A stretch of DNA of 33,917 nt from Gnetum montanum (taxonomy: Eukaryota; Streptophyta; Gnetopsida; Gnetales; Gnetaceae). A program made the position numbers and the translations under genes. Shown here in pieces: positions 19,969-30,960 of the stretch. The notes beneath the pieces are model-generated. The model was not told the origin of the DNA, ran no database searches, and saw nothing but the letters and a program-made list of their open reading frames with translations. The stretch is taken from assembly GCA_015680685.1 (NCBI GenBank), contig MNCI01002155.1, forward strand, positions 154,754 to 188,670. The letters run 5' to 3'. The number at the start of each line of letters is the position of its first letter. Within the stretch, counting starts at the first letter, position 1.

Positions 19969-20207
19969 AACCAGCTATAGTTAGTGACATTGCAGCAATA
20001 GACTAAGTCCCAGCCATCCCCCAAGGAAGCAGGAATGACCCCACAGAGAACCACCACTCCAGGAAACATGAGAAGAAGGAAGTGAAATGAGACAAAGTTA
20101 GAGGGGACCAAGGAAGTCCCATAACTAGTGCATGTGGCCCGTGAGAGGCAGTCTAAGGGGTGTGCTTTGAATTCCCCTGTGATTCATTTTTCTTTTCTTT
20201 TGTGCGG

Positions 20208-20337
20208 NNNNNNNNNNNNNNNNNNNNNNNNNNNNNNNNNNNNNNNNNNNNNNNNNNNNNNNNNNNNNNNNNNNNNNNNNNNNNNNNNNNNNNNNNNNNN
20301 NNNNNNNNNNNNNNNNNNNNNNNNNNNNNNNNNNNNN
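20208..20337. other. Assembly gap (130 N)
   Basis: A run of 130 Ns in the spacer; the true length and content are unknown. Frames crossing it should be ignored. Confidence 0.99.
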
Positions 20338-20666
20338 TAAGTGAAGGGGTTACATGTTCGCAACAGAAGGAAAACCATGGAATGGTGAATGGGCGAAGGA
20401 ATTTTTACTCACTGCCGAGTTTATGAAGTGAAAACAACATAAAATCCAAAGACAACCATGCAATGGCGGGAGCCAGATAACAAGGAAGAAAATTACAGTA
20501 CCCATCGTAACGAAAATTGACCATGCCAAACGTCTGAAGACAATACGACGATGTTTGCCATCACGCGAAAAAATAGACAGGTACAAAGAATGAAAAATAA
20601 TTAAAGAAAATGAAAAGATGTGAAAATAATGTGCAAACGTATGAACGATGGTGAAAAAAAAAAGTG

Positions 20667-20710
20667 TAAAACAATAAGTGTAAAACAATAAGTGTAAAAA
20701 AAAAATTGTA
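20667..20710. repeat. Short tandem repeat GTGTAAAACAATAA
   Basis: Two and a half copies of a ~14-bp unit in an A-rich tract. Confidence 0.8.
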
Positions 20711-20753
20711 AAACAAAAAAAATGATAAAACAGTGAGGGGAGTAGGGAATGGA

Positions 20754-22259
20754 TCAGCAGAGATGATGGTCTCCCCCACGACTGGGTGGAAAGGAGGAGA
20801 CACAGAAAATGGAACGAGGGTGACCGGTTGATGACGCGGCGGTGGCATTGGTTGTGTGGAGTTCATGGAAAGGTTTTAATTGTTGGATGTTGACTAATTG
20901 TGCTTTGGTGGGGTCCCCAGGTTTGTGGATGAGCAAGGCCCTAGATGGGAAGGTTTCAGAGATAATATAAGGTCCCTCCCATAGTGTCTGAAACTTTGTT
21001 TGTTGGGATACATGTGAGGGGTTCCAATAGAATACCTTGTCTCCACATCTAAATGTGACCTTCCGAATCCTAAGATCATGTCGTTTCTTGTTATAGGCCT
21101 TGTGGGTTTCATTTGAAAATAGGGCCACTAATTGGTTCTCATCTAGCACACTTAAATTGATTAACTGTTCACGTTGTGCTAGTGGTAGGTTAAGGTTGAG
21201 GTCACTGGTGGTGGATAATGTATGGCGTTTTGCTTAGATTTGAAGTGTTGGCAACTTTCCGTACACTAAATCATAGGGTGAGTACCCTATAGGAAGTTTC
21301 CAAGTGGAGCGATAGGCCCATAGGGCATCGTTGAGCTTGGTACTCCAATCCCTCCTGTATTTGCTAATGGTTCGGGTAAGGATCTTGGTGATCTCCCTAT
21401 TGGTGACTTCAGCTTGCTCGTTGGCTTGGGGGTGATAGGGTGTCGTAAATTTATGTGTGACCCCTAAGCGTTGCATGAGTTTCCAAAAAGTGACACTCGT
21501 GAAGTGAGTCCCATTGTTAGAAATGAGTGCACGTGGCACTCCAAACCTGGTAACGATTTGTTGCTGGACAAATCGTGTGGCGGTGTTGGAAGAATAGTTG
21601 ATGACGACTACCTCTTCTACCCACTTTGTACAGTAGTCCACAGCCATGATGATGTATGTCTTTCCATTTGACAAGGGGGTGATGGGCCCCATGAAGTTGA
21701 TACCCCAGATGTCGAAGGGCTCAAGTGGCTGGATCCACTTTTGAGGTCCCTTCAATCGTGCCGACATCCCACCATCTCTTTGGCATCGTTTTCAGGAGTG
21801 GACGAACCATTGTGCATCTTTGAAAAGTGTAGGCTAGTAATACCCTGCAAGCAGGATTTTAATGATTGTTCAACGTCCAGCATAGTGGCCCCCACAAGGG
21901 CCCTCATGAGCATCTTGGAGGATGCGCAATGTATCGTCATCAGGGACACACCATTGAACCAATCCATTTGTGCACACCTTGTAGAGGTGGCTGTTGATTT
22001 CCATGAAACGCTTGGCCTTATGGAGAAATTGCTGTTTCTACCAATGGTTCCACTCTTTTGGTAGCTCTTGGGTTATAAGGTAGGTGAGGATGTAGTTGAA
22101 CCAAGGGGATTCCTTGGGTGTTTGAGGATCAATGGAACCTGTGAAGAGGAGTTCATTTGGAAATTGATTGGATAAAGGCTCCTCCTCTTCTGCGTCATCC
22201 CATCGTAACCGAGACAAGTGGTCAGCAACCACATTCTCGGTCCCCTTTTGATCTACCAT
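20754..22259 (-). pseudogene. int: Integrase of element D, catalytic residues lost
   Basis: Integrase would insert element cDNA into chromosomes. In the gag-pol frame, the linker from RNase H (GTENVVADHLSRL near 22240) leads into the HHCC zinc region (HEGPCGGHYAGR; GYY, stop, PTLFKDAQWFVHS, stop, KRCQR). One zinc-binding Cys is now a stop. The catalytic core follows (FDIWGINFMGP, YCTKWVEEVVV, ISNNGTHF, VTNREI), then the C-terminal GDKVFYWNP and LWEGPYIISE blocks. Both catalytic Asp positions read Asn (INFMG, SNNGT) while the Glu is kept, so the enzyme is inactive. Stops occur at 22038, near 21860-21770 and at 21234. The frame ends at 20754, next to a polypurine-type motif. Confidence 0.9.
20773..20786 (-). 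other. Internal polypurine-type motif, copy 1
   Basis: CCCCCACGACTGGG differs by one base from the motif at the true polypurine tract. It overlaps the last codons of pol. Confidence 0.55.
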
Positions 22260-22274
22260 GGTAAGATCAAACTC

Positions 22275-23560
22275 CTAAAGAATCACCAGCCACCAGATTA
22301 TGCGGGGGCTCACCATTGGTTTGTTCATCAAGAACCGAATAGCACTATGTTCAGTGTGTACAAACACCTCGTATTTGAGCACATAGTACCAGAATTTGTC
22401 CAAGGTGAACACCACCACCATCAACTCCTTCTCGGTGGTGGTATAGTTCAGTTGAGCACCCACAATGCTATGGCTTGCACAGTGGATATAATAGGGACGT
22501 TTCTGATCATCACACTGTGTAAGCATGGCTCCCAAGGTGTAGTTGGAGGCATCCGTCATAATGTGAAAAGGTCTAGACCAATCAAGTGCCCGTAGAACTA
22601 GAGCTTCTATGAGTTTCTGTTTCAGCACTTGGAATGCAGATTCACATTTCTTGGTCCAAATGAACGGAACGTCCTTCTTTGTAACTTCTACCAATGGCTT
22701 GGCTATCTTTGAGAAGCACTCTATGAAACGTTGGTAGTAACCAATGTGTCCAAGGAATGACCGAACATCTTTGACGGTACTTGGTTGGTGGGTGATTCCT
22801 TGGATGACCCTGATCTTTTCAGGGTCTACGTTGATCCTTGTTGATGAGATGTGATGCCCTAGCACAATGCCCTCTTGGACCATCAAATGGCTCTTTTGCC
22901 AATTGAGCCGCAGATTGGTGTCTACACACCTCTTTAGAACCTGCTCTAGATGGTCCAAGGCTTGCTCAAACATGGCCCCATAGGTGTAGAAGTCATCCAT
23001 GAAGACTTCTACACCATTATCGATTTGTTGCTGGAAGATGCTTAGGACAAGGCATTGGAACGTCGCAAGTGCATTGCATAGGCCAAAGGGCATCTTTTTA
23101 TATGCAAAAGTCCCCCATGGACTTGTGAATGTTGTTTTGGCCTGGTCCTCTAGTGCTATTTGGATTTGGTTATAACCACTATAACCATCCAAAAAACTAT
23201 AATATCGGTGTCCTGCAATGGTGTCCAACACTTGGTCCACAAATGGGAGCGGGAAGTGGTCCTTGAAGGTCGCCATATTGAGCAACCGGAAATCAATACA
23301 GACTCTCCACTTGCCACCTTTCTTGGGTACAATAACAAGGGGGCTAACCCACTCGCTATCGGCGAAAAAATAGGTGAATCCTGCCTTGAGCAATTGTTCA
23401 ATTTCATCTTTTAGAATCTGCTTCAATTTGGGATTCAACCGTCTTTGTGGTTGTTGTTGTGGCTTCATGGAAGGGTCAAGATAGATCCAATGCAGGCAGA
23501 CCTTGGGATCAACTCCAGTCAACTCAGGATATGACCATGCGAATCAAGCAACCCATTTGT
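22275..23560 (-). pseudogene. rt: Reverse transcriptase and RNase H of element D
   Basis: This copies element RNA to DNA and degrades the RNA strand. The segment 23522-22275 is still open for 415 codons. Motifs in order: PQRRLNPKLKQILKDEI, WVSPLVIVPKKGGKWRVCID, FLDGYSGYNQI, MPFGLCNALATFQ, then the catalytic EVFMDDF at 23003-22989 (both Asp kept). Next come NWQKSHLMVQEGIVLGH and SFLGHIGYYQRFI. RNase H starts near 22580 (PFHIMTDASNYTLGAML) and continues through TTTEKELMVVVF and HTEHSAIRFLM. A TAG at 22277-22275 replaces the Gln expected before EFDLT. The sequence is diagnostic of the Athila lineage. Confidence 0.95.
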
Positions 23561-23999
23561 TTACCATCCCCAATAACTTCTTCTTCTATTCTGGAGCAAG
23601 AGTGGCATTAATGATTACCGGCTTGCCATTTTGCAAAAATGCATACTCTAAGTGAGCTGGTAAAGGCTTTAACTCAAGGGGCTCTTGTTTGAAGCTCTCA
23701 GGGATTTGTAGCATTCCCCAGTCATCTTGGTCATCAAAAGTGGAGACCTGTTGATGAATCTCTTCCATCTCATCCATGCTATCAACATAGGCTTCCACTA
23801 GCCCCTCAGACAGTTCCATGTACAATGTGCTACTAGTAGGATTAGCTATCAGCCATTGGGTGCCTTCTTGGTTAGTGGATGCTGCATACAAGAACTGTTG
23901 AACAGGTGATTCTTCGGTACACCGACTACATGCTTGAATGGATATCCGCTTAGCAGACCATAATTGCTGCACACAGTTGCACCCTGAGTCACTGTACGT

Positions 24000-24420
24000 G
24001 ATGCATGGAACTCTTTTCTTCTTGATCTTCCTGAAAATATTTTCCTTTGAAATTTCCAGGGATAGATCTCAGAGTCCTAGTCGTGCATCCACCGTGCTTA
24101 GTCAGGCTCTTCCCATGATGATTGGGAAGTTCCCCTTACAGTTCTCTACACAGATGACCAGGAAATCAGCAGGGTAGGACCACCCACAAACAGTGGTCAC
24201 AATGTCCTCCACCAAACCCAAGGGAACGGTGATGGACTGATCTGCTAACTCGAGCTGAATGTTGCTCTTCTTTAGCGGGGACAAGTTCCAGTTCTTGTAC
24301 ATATCGTGAGAGATCAAATTAATCCCTGACCTCAAATCCAGAAGAGCTTTGTATGGATCATTCCTTGCCACCTGAAGATATATTAGGGGGCTTCCTGGAT
24401 CTATCAATTTTCAGGGAAGA
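24000..24420 (-). pseudogene. pro: Aspartic protease of element D
   Basis: Retropepsin that would cleave the Gag-Pol polyprotein. YKALLDLRSGINLIS carries the catalytic Asp, but the usual DLGA reads DLRS, a G-to-A type change. QLELADQSITVPLGLVEDI and FPIIMGRA follow, then a stop (24104-24102) where relatives have a residue of GRPxL, then LSTVDARLGL and another stop where Arg is likely. It lies in the same frame as gag and RT. Dead as written. Confidence 0.88.
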
Positions 24421-24698
24421 GAACCTGCTTTGATCCAATCGGTCACAACATGTGTGAGCATGACCGTCTGGATGTTGGAGTGCGGTGGAACGGAGGACTG
24501 CTTGGACGGTATGATGTTGGAGATGTTGCTAGGTTTGAAGGCACTGGCCATAGGTGTAGGTGAGGGTGTGTTCAAATTATTGGACTGAAAAAAAGGACGT
24601 TTGTGTGGCTTGGGTTCTGGTCCACTCGGCCGAGGTGCCGATTGTAAGTTAACAGCCCTCGTAGCATTTTGTTGTTGTGGATGTGACGGTATTTCTCC

Positions 24699-26933
24699 CT
24701 ACATTGATGGAGCGGGTGGCAAGTAAGTGGGATGGTGTGGAGGAATGACATAAGAAGGTGATGGAGGGTAGAACAGATGTGGGTTTGCCCCCTTGGGTGA
24801 TGGAGATGGATGATGAAAATATTTAGGGGGGTGGTAGTAACTGGGAAAGGTCGGATGACTGGAAGAGTCTCTTAGAAAGACCGGTTGTTGAACATAGTAC
24901 CCATAAGGATCTGACTGCTTGTAAGGGTACTGCTGCCTTAGAGGTGGCATCCCCCATGCTTGTGGTTGCTGCCACTGTTGGAAGTATTCATACGATTGCG
25001 GGGGCGTTCCACTTGGATAATATTCTTGCTGCTGCTAGTGGAATTGCCTGGGGTTACCTTGTGGATAAGACAACCTTCGGGGTGTCTGCCGTTGTGCCAA
25101 ACGAGGGTTTAAGGCATACACCCCAGACTCTTGAAGGTGTGACACCACAGGAAAACATCCCTTAGGATGTTCATATTGGCATATGCCACATTCATCGTCC
25201 TCCTTGGTGTCAGAGTTTGCAACTTGCTCTACTACAACAACTTTTCCCTTACCCTTATGTTGGCCACCTTTAGCTCCCTTCTTCCTGCGTCGATCACAGT
25301 TGCTACCTTGTTCTTTGAACTCTTTTGAAATTTTTAGTACACTTTGAAATTTCTTGTTCAAAGAATCCCACATTTTGTCCACCTTTACCGATATTTCGGA
25401 TGCAAACTTTTGTAATGGCAAAGTCTTCCGATTCACCGTTGCTTCCAGTGGTGACTCATCCTCCTCATCATAAAATCGGACCTCCCTCTTTCTAAGGGAA
25501 GGGTCCCAGTTGAATTCTTTTGCACTCTCTTTTTTCCTAAGTTCTCCTTCTTCCTTGGCCACTTGCTCAATGAGGCGCTATAACTGATGGGCCCTTAGCT
25601 CTGACAATCATCCCTTGGTGTACACGCCCAGGGTCTTTCGTGTTTCAAAATGGAGCCCATCAATGATGTGGCGAAGCTGTGCCCGCTAAGAGTAACCATG
25701 ACTAGGGCACTGATGTAACAATGAGTAATACCTGCTCATGGTAGCATCCAAGGGTTCATGATTTCCTTGTTTCCATCCTTGGATCTGCCGTCTCAGATTC
25801 GCCACTCTAAAGTATGTTTGATATTTGTCATTGAAGATTTCAAGCATCGTACTCCATCTTTTGATTGATTCCAACTCCAAGGACCGGTACCAACTTTTAG
25901 CTTCTTTGATGAGAGTGCGAGGGAACAGCTTCAACCATTGCCAATCATTTTCAATGTTTTGCAGGGTGTAGGCATCATGGAATGCCTGCAGGTGGGTCTG
26001 CGGATCACAGTTGTATCTCCCTTCAAACCTAGGGATGTTGTTCAGATCAACACGCTTGATTTGACTATCCTTTATGTGCCTACTTGGAATGTGAACTGCC
26101 TCTGCGATCTGGAGCATGCTCCAAGTAGCTAACAATGGCTTGTCTGAATCATAGTCCTGTTGGGGACCATGACGTCTACGATGATTTCGGCTATCCTTCC
26201 TTTCATGCTGGCAAGCATCATGTGATTGGTTGCATGCTTCCTCACGTTGCCCCTTCCAAACCTATTTACCACCATTCTTTCACTCCAGCCTTCCCCTGTT
26301 ATGCTCAGAGCCTGAGCTGGAGGAAGGCGTAGGAGAGGCAGAGGATGGAGAAGAAGGAGAGGCATCGCCACCGCTCTGGCGACGATCCCTCCATCTACCT
26401 TGATGATGACCTCAGTCATCCAGCCCAGCCTTGCTACGTGACCCTCCATCCCCTTGAGGATCGTGGTCACTTGGAGGTTTTTTTTGAATGACTGACTGGA
26501 TGAACTGCTGCCCCAGGGGAAGTTCGGTCGAATGGATATCATGAAAGACGGGATCCCCATCATCTTGCAGCCCTTGCGAGAATAAGGGGTTGGTGAATTG
26601 TTTCCTCTTCTCCTATTCATATCTCTCTGCCTGCTACTGATATCTTGTTCATTGAGCCTCCATGGGATGATAGTCCCGGTAGTCATGGTCATCCATGACA
26701 TACTCCACCACCCGCTCCTAGATGCCCAATCTACCCAGATTGTGATCTAGCATCGCAGGAGCCACTTGGTCGGGCAGTAGCATGATGCTACCCTCCATGT
26801 CCCACCATTGGAGATGCTCATCCTAATGTAGAATGAATGTAAAATCAGGGACATATTCATTGGGATGTTTGTACACCACCCGACATTCTTGTGGCACTGA
26901 CGGTCTGAATACTTCTCTCCTGTAAGAAGACAT
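24699..26933 (-). pseudogene. gag: Gag of element D
   Basis: Structural polyprotein of the element. The ATG at 26933 (MSSYRREV) is shared in position and context with gag A and opens the frame that all pol domains use. The N-terminal block HPNEYVPDFTFILH is followed by a stop-rich linker (26700-26180). The Retrotrans_gag core at about 26135-25690 has NIPRFEGRYN, LFPRTLIKEAKSWYRSLE and HEPLDATMSRYYSLLHQCPSHGY. A basic/acidic region follows, then a C-X2-C-X3-H-X3-C zinc knuckle (CGICQYEHPKGC) at about 25190-25155 and a Gln/Pro/Tyr-rich tail. Stops (for example 25688, 25037 and 24701) are mostly TAG at Gln positions or TGA at Arg positions. Confidence 0.92.
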
Positions 26934-27080
26934 ATTGGATGTTAGATAGTCCATATAATCAGTGTACCATACTATTTACTTGAATTCGCCTAGCATGTGT
27001 AAATATTTCTACCCTGGGTCCGTTCCAATGACTTAAATGATAATTTCACTAAGGTCATATGACATATGTAAGACTAACAG

Positions 27081-27098
27081 TTCCCAGCAACGGCGCCA
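27081..27098 (-). other. Primer binding site, tRNA-Asp type (element D)
   Basis: The minus strand reads TGGCGCCGTTGCTGGGAA, matching the complement of the plant tRNA-Asp 3' end (TGGCGCCGTTGCCGGGGA) in all but two or three bases. It is separated by one base from the 5' LTR. Confidence 0.92.
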
Positions 27099-27099
27099 A

Positions 27100-27998
27100 T
27101 GATGAGCGGCTAGGTATCCCTACGCCCAACCATACGAATCACAAGTGTTTACGCACTACTCGGTCGAAATTCGAAGACTGTAAGTACTTAACATACACCA
27201 GACTTCTAACCAGTGAAACCTTGGGTTAGAACAGTTGTTGTCATCCTAATCTCACTTGTGAGGTTCTATTTACGATGGTTAAGTGAGACTAAGGCTAATG
27301 ATTTTTATATCTTTTTAATTATCTTTTCGGTGACTAATTATCTTGGAAATTAAGGATAGAATATTAATTAATCTAAAATTATCTTAATCTAAATCTTAAC
27401 TACTCCTAGCATAAGTATCCGGTTCCATCTTCCGAGCACGTTCTGAGCATCTCCTAACACTTCTGGGTTACCAGACGTTAAGCGTCACTGGGCTTACCAA
27501 GTGTTTGGGTTACGTTCGAGATGGTCGTACTTATGGCCTTAACGAACTACGAATGAATAATAGCGATTGAAATTATAATAATGAAAACATAATTAATTAA
27601 CAAGTAACTAATAAAGCATAAACATATTAAACTATTAATTGCATGAAATAACTAAGTCCAAATGCTGCAAGGATTGCTTGAATAGTTCGTCTTTATTGCT
27701 ATCACGCCAATGGGCTTATACACATCAACGCTCGAATAAAGAGCCGATTACTTTTCTTACATCTGCTGCGGGCACTTGGAAAATATTCTATCTCCTACGA
27801 GAAAAAACTACAAGAGCTTCACTACAACTACTCAAAAGATGCCTAAATGAGGTGGAAGGCCCTCTTATTTATAGGCCAGGAAAGGTGGCTGCATAAATGG
27901 GGCCACGTCGATGCAGGGTGGCTATGTCGACGGGCCCGCGTTGACACGTCCACGTATACACAGCCCAGTCGATGCATTGACTAAATCACATTTCATCA
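27100..27998 (-). repeat. 5' LTR of element D
   Basis: An 899-bp LTR, TGATGA...TCATCA, with TATAAATA at 27873-27866, AATAAA at 27697-27692 and palindromes at 27906, 27925, 27939, 27953 and 27967 (steps 19, 14, 14, 14). The segment 27422-27639, absent from the 3' LTR, has counterparts in LTR A (for example CGTCACTGGG, TGGTCGTACT), so it is ancestral. Confidence 0.95.
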
Positions 27999-28003
27999 AA
28001 GGC
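27999..28003. other. Target site duplication AAGGC, right copy
   Basis: Perfect repeat of 15154-15158. Confidence 0.95.
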
Positions 28004-28121
28004 TATGAAGTAAAATTTGGCAATATGATATAATAAATAAAAAATGTAAAACAAGGCGTAATTGTTAGAGTAAAAATTGGTCATTGTGTATATGCAAAGG
28101 AAAGGAAGAGCAACTACATAC

Positions 28122-28245
28122 TCACTAGTTTCAAGCCTTGGCAGGCCACTAATTTAAAGCACTAACAGGCCATGGCTTCACTAGTTTTAGGCCCTAGCTG
28201 ATCAATGTCTTGCTAGTTTTAGGTCTTGGTAGGTCATCATTAGTT
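28122..28245. repeat. ~35-bp minisatellite in element C
   Basis: About four diverged copies of CACTAGTTTxAGGCCTTGGCAGGCCA-like units (for example CTAGTTTCAAGCC, CTAGTTTTAGGCC, CTAGTTTTAGGTC). They lie just downstream of the protease in element orientation. Confidence 0.7.
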
Positions 28246-28619
28246 TTTTGGCAAGCATGAGATAATCTTGAAAGAAAATAAAGGAATAAAATAAACATGG
28301 AAACATGATATAAGGCTGCGAGGGTAAATAAATGATCAATGACAAAAGAATGGATAAGATCTTTATGATGTATTTGTTGTTTGATCTCTGATAGATCAAG
28401 GCACTTCTTTTGCACAATTTTATACTCACCATTCTTCTTGTTCGATACAGCAAGTGGGAAGTTTGCTTGTTGGTTATTTAGCATTATAGCATTGGTAGTG
28501 TTATCATTATTATTCTTGTTATTGTCGCTAGCCTCAACTTGAGTGTTGGGAGTTTCCTCTTGAAACTCCACCTTCGAACCTTGATCAATGTTGACATTAT
28601 TCATAGATGGTGAACATGT

Positions 28620-29060
28620 GTTATCCCTACAAATCATAATTTCACCACCCTTATATGGAAAGTGAATCTTCTAATGTATAAGAGATGAGATTACTTGAAG
28701 CTTAGCCAACCAAGGTCTTCTTAGCATTAAGTTAAATGTTGGTGTCTCTTCAACTACTAGGAAGTTGGTGAATGCGGGAAATTGTTCCCCATCTATAAAA
28801 TATGAGGAGATAGAATCTTGATCTAATACTCATGATCCGTTGAATGACTTGGGTGCTAAGGTAGAGATTTCTTGGATATTTTTGGTTAAGCCTAGTTTCT
28901 CAAAAGTGATGAATGGTATCATGTTGGTTAGCATCCCATCATCCACATGAACATAATGAACCTTATACTTGCCAATATGTATGGTAATGAGGAGAGGGGA
29001 AGATATCATTTCTCTATTTCGTAAGTCAATCTTCACTTTGTTGTCATGAAAGGTAAGTGT
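28620..29060 (-). pseudogene. pro: Tat-lineage aspartic protease of element C
   Basis: Retropepsin. Reading leftwards: PLLITIHIGKYKVHYVHVDDG, with the active-site triplet now DDG, then NMIPFITFEKLGL, a stop near 28830, and FNLMLRRPWLAKLQVISSLIH, where LLGRPWLH...STxH is usual in the Tat lineage. The combination of an RPWL block and a following KIHFPYKGGEI stretch is what assigns it to Tat rather than Athila. A downstream open stretch (28637-28194) is rich in Asn, as is common in the pro-RT linker. Stops make it inactive. Confidence 0.75.
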
Positions 29061-29776
29061 GGGTTAATGGCCATTTCTCCTAAGAAAAGTTTGCTCCATG
29101 ATAGAGTGAATGGATTCTTTGTTGGTAGGCATGTCTCCACTCATAGGAATAGAAGTTAACATTTGAGCTACATGTCTCTATGAGTATGAAAATTCATGGC
29201 TAGGTTGTATAGGTTCAACGATGTGTTCTTTTGTTTCATGGACCATTTGGCTTGTTTTGTTGTTGTAAGAAAATTCTTTTACTTGACATCTGATTTTTTA
29301 GCCTTGGTAGTATAAACTCCCTTCATTTTTTCTAGAAATGTTGACTGATATATTATCATATGTGTCTTGGTCCCCTTGCTCCTACATGGTTTGTGATTCT
29401 CTTTTGATTAACTAGTTGATGTAGTTTGGGCAATAGAGTTTATCGGTAAAGCTATTCTTGGTGTAGGCCTTAGTGCGTCAACTTGTTTCCAAGCCTTTTC
29501 TTGTTGGCTATCTTTAGTGGGACTAGTTACTGGTTTGATGACAAGTTATTTTTGTCACCTTTGTGGTGATGATTAATCATTGAATTATTAACCACAATAG
29601 GTAAGCCTTGGTCATAGGTTGTCATAGTTTTGCTTGCGGGTGGTGGCGGGACCCTAATAATGAATGGTTCCTTAGTCTTAGATGGATTGGTAGCATTTTA
29701 TTTGCATTGTGATGTTGATGCTACTAAAGGTGGAACATGTATTAAAAAAATTTCTTTAGGGCACAAGTGGTGATAT

Positions 29777-30960
29777 TCATATAAGGAAGGTTTCTATAGG
29801 CTTCAAGTTTTGAGACGGAGGTGGTAACTTGATGACAAATGGTTCTCTAGAAGGGCTAGACCATGTGGTTGTTGTGAATGAGGATATGATGTAAGGGTTG
29901 TTATTGGTGTTTGGAGAGTTAGGTTCATTCAACATCATCTCTCCATGGTCAATCATCTTCTTGAGATCATCTTTCAAGGTCAGGCAAAAATCGGTACCAT
30001 GACCAGCTAGTTGGTAATAATGGAAAAACCTATATAGTTTGAAGTACTTTGGTAGCTTCATATCATCTTTGGTTGCTATTTTTTGATCTCTCACTATCTC
30101 ACAAAGATGATCGTCTCTCTTATAAGCTTCCTTAAACAATTTCTTATGTTGAATATGGTTGCTTCTAAGAAATTGTTCTAGAAGCCCAAAGAGCTTAAGC
30201 AAATTAGCATACCTAGTCCTATCATTGTGCTCAAAATTGGGTCTTGGCTAGTTGGAAGTATATGATGTAGATGGTTGAGATGGGTCATAAGCGGTGTTAT
30301 GTGGCTATGATTTCTACCTTTCTGCTTATTTTTTCTCTTTTGTTACTATGGCCACGGTTGCTTATGTTGGTTTAGTTTTGTTCCTATTCCTCCTTGTGTA
30401 TTGGTTTTTGTAGGTTACATAGGCCAGATCAATATTGGCCTTGGCCACTGCCTCAATGTTCTTAGTTTGCCAAATGGCTTGTCTCAGTGATTAGGACTCT
30501 AAGTAGTAGAGCTTTGACTTGATGAAGTCATTGATTGCTCCCTTGAAGATTGCCAAGAGGTGGATCTTAGAGATGGGCTCAAGGATCTCATTGAGTGTTG
30601 CATTTCATATCTAAATGAACCTTTGGATGGGTTCAAGTGGCCTCTACCTCACCTTTATAAGTTGGTCTAATGTCATATTAGGCTTCAAGTTTTATCTGAA
30701 GTAATTGACAAATTGGTTTATCAAGTCTTCAAGGGAAAAAATGGAACCTCTAGGTAAGGTTCAATACTAATTCAAAGCCTTTACTTTTAGGAACATAGGG
30801 AGGATCCACAATATCATGTGAGGCCATGCTTAAAATAAGAGGTATTTAGATGAGAGAATGATAAGGTGTGCATTAGGATCCCCTTCACCATTATATTTGA
30901 TGAAGCTTGGAATAGGCACACATGTGGGTAATGTGATTTGAGAAAAGGTAGGACTAATGA
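29777..30960 (-). pseudogene. gag: Tat-lineage Gag of element C
   Basis: Capsid protein remnant. The Retrotrans_gag core lies near 30780-30560 (SLEDLINQFVNYF, LKPNMTLDQLIKVR, PLEPIQRFI), interrupted by stops where Gln or Trp codons are expected. The later open part, 30202-29777, has LAGHGTDFCLTLKDDLKKMIDHGEM, the degenerate zinc-knuckle block of Tat gags, with the first Cys lost. A Pro/Ser/Asn-rich tail follows. The N-terminus between here and the PBS (31415) is too decayed to define. Confidence 0.75.

Larger units (their letters stand above)
18930..20753. other. Spacer between pol and ORF3 of element D
   Basis: About 1.8 kb without recognisable protein domains. It holds a promoter-like module (19290-19378), two copies of the CAGTCGTGGGGG motif, a sequence gap (20208-20337) and a short GTGTAAAACAATAA tandem repeat near 20667-20700. 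Its minus strand is pyrimidine-rich, which keeps chance frames open. Confidence 0.7.
15159..27998 (-). mobile_element. Complete Athila-lineage Ty3/gypsy retrotransposon with a third ORF (element D, 12,840 bp)
   Basis: Both LTRs carry the inverted ends TGATGA/TCATCA and are flanked by the 5-bp duplication AAGGC. Reading leftwards the order is 5' LTR, tRNA-Asp-type PBS, gag, protease, RT, RNase H, integrase, ~1.8-kb spacer, ORF3, polypurine tract and 3' LTR. The lineage call rests on the PBS and on Athila-type RT signatures (EVFMDDF, LxLNWQKSHLMVQEGIVLGH, SFLGHIGYYQRFI). Hand comparison of the LTRs gives about 50 differences over some 680 aligned bases, mostly C/T and G/A, so the insertion is old. 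It is inserted in DNA whose right side is a Tat-lineage element. Confidence 0.95.

Noticed and set aside
20128-20426. Open frames spanning the run of Ns
   Set aside because: They are open only because N codons are not counted as stops.
22218-22595. 125-codon plus-strand frame
   Set aside because: Antisense shadow of the RT/RNase H gene of element D.
26129-26701. 190-codon minus-strand open frame
   Set aside because: The gag frame shared with all pol domains runs through this region one base away, with clear homology on both sides; this frame has low-complexity composition.
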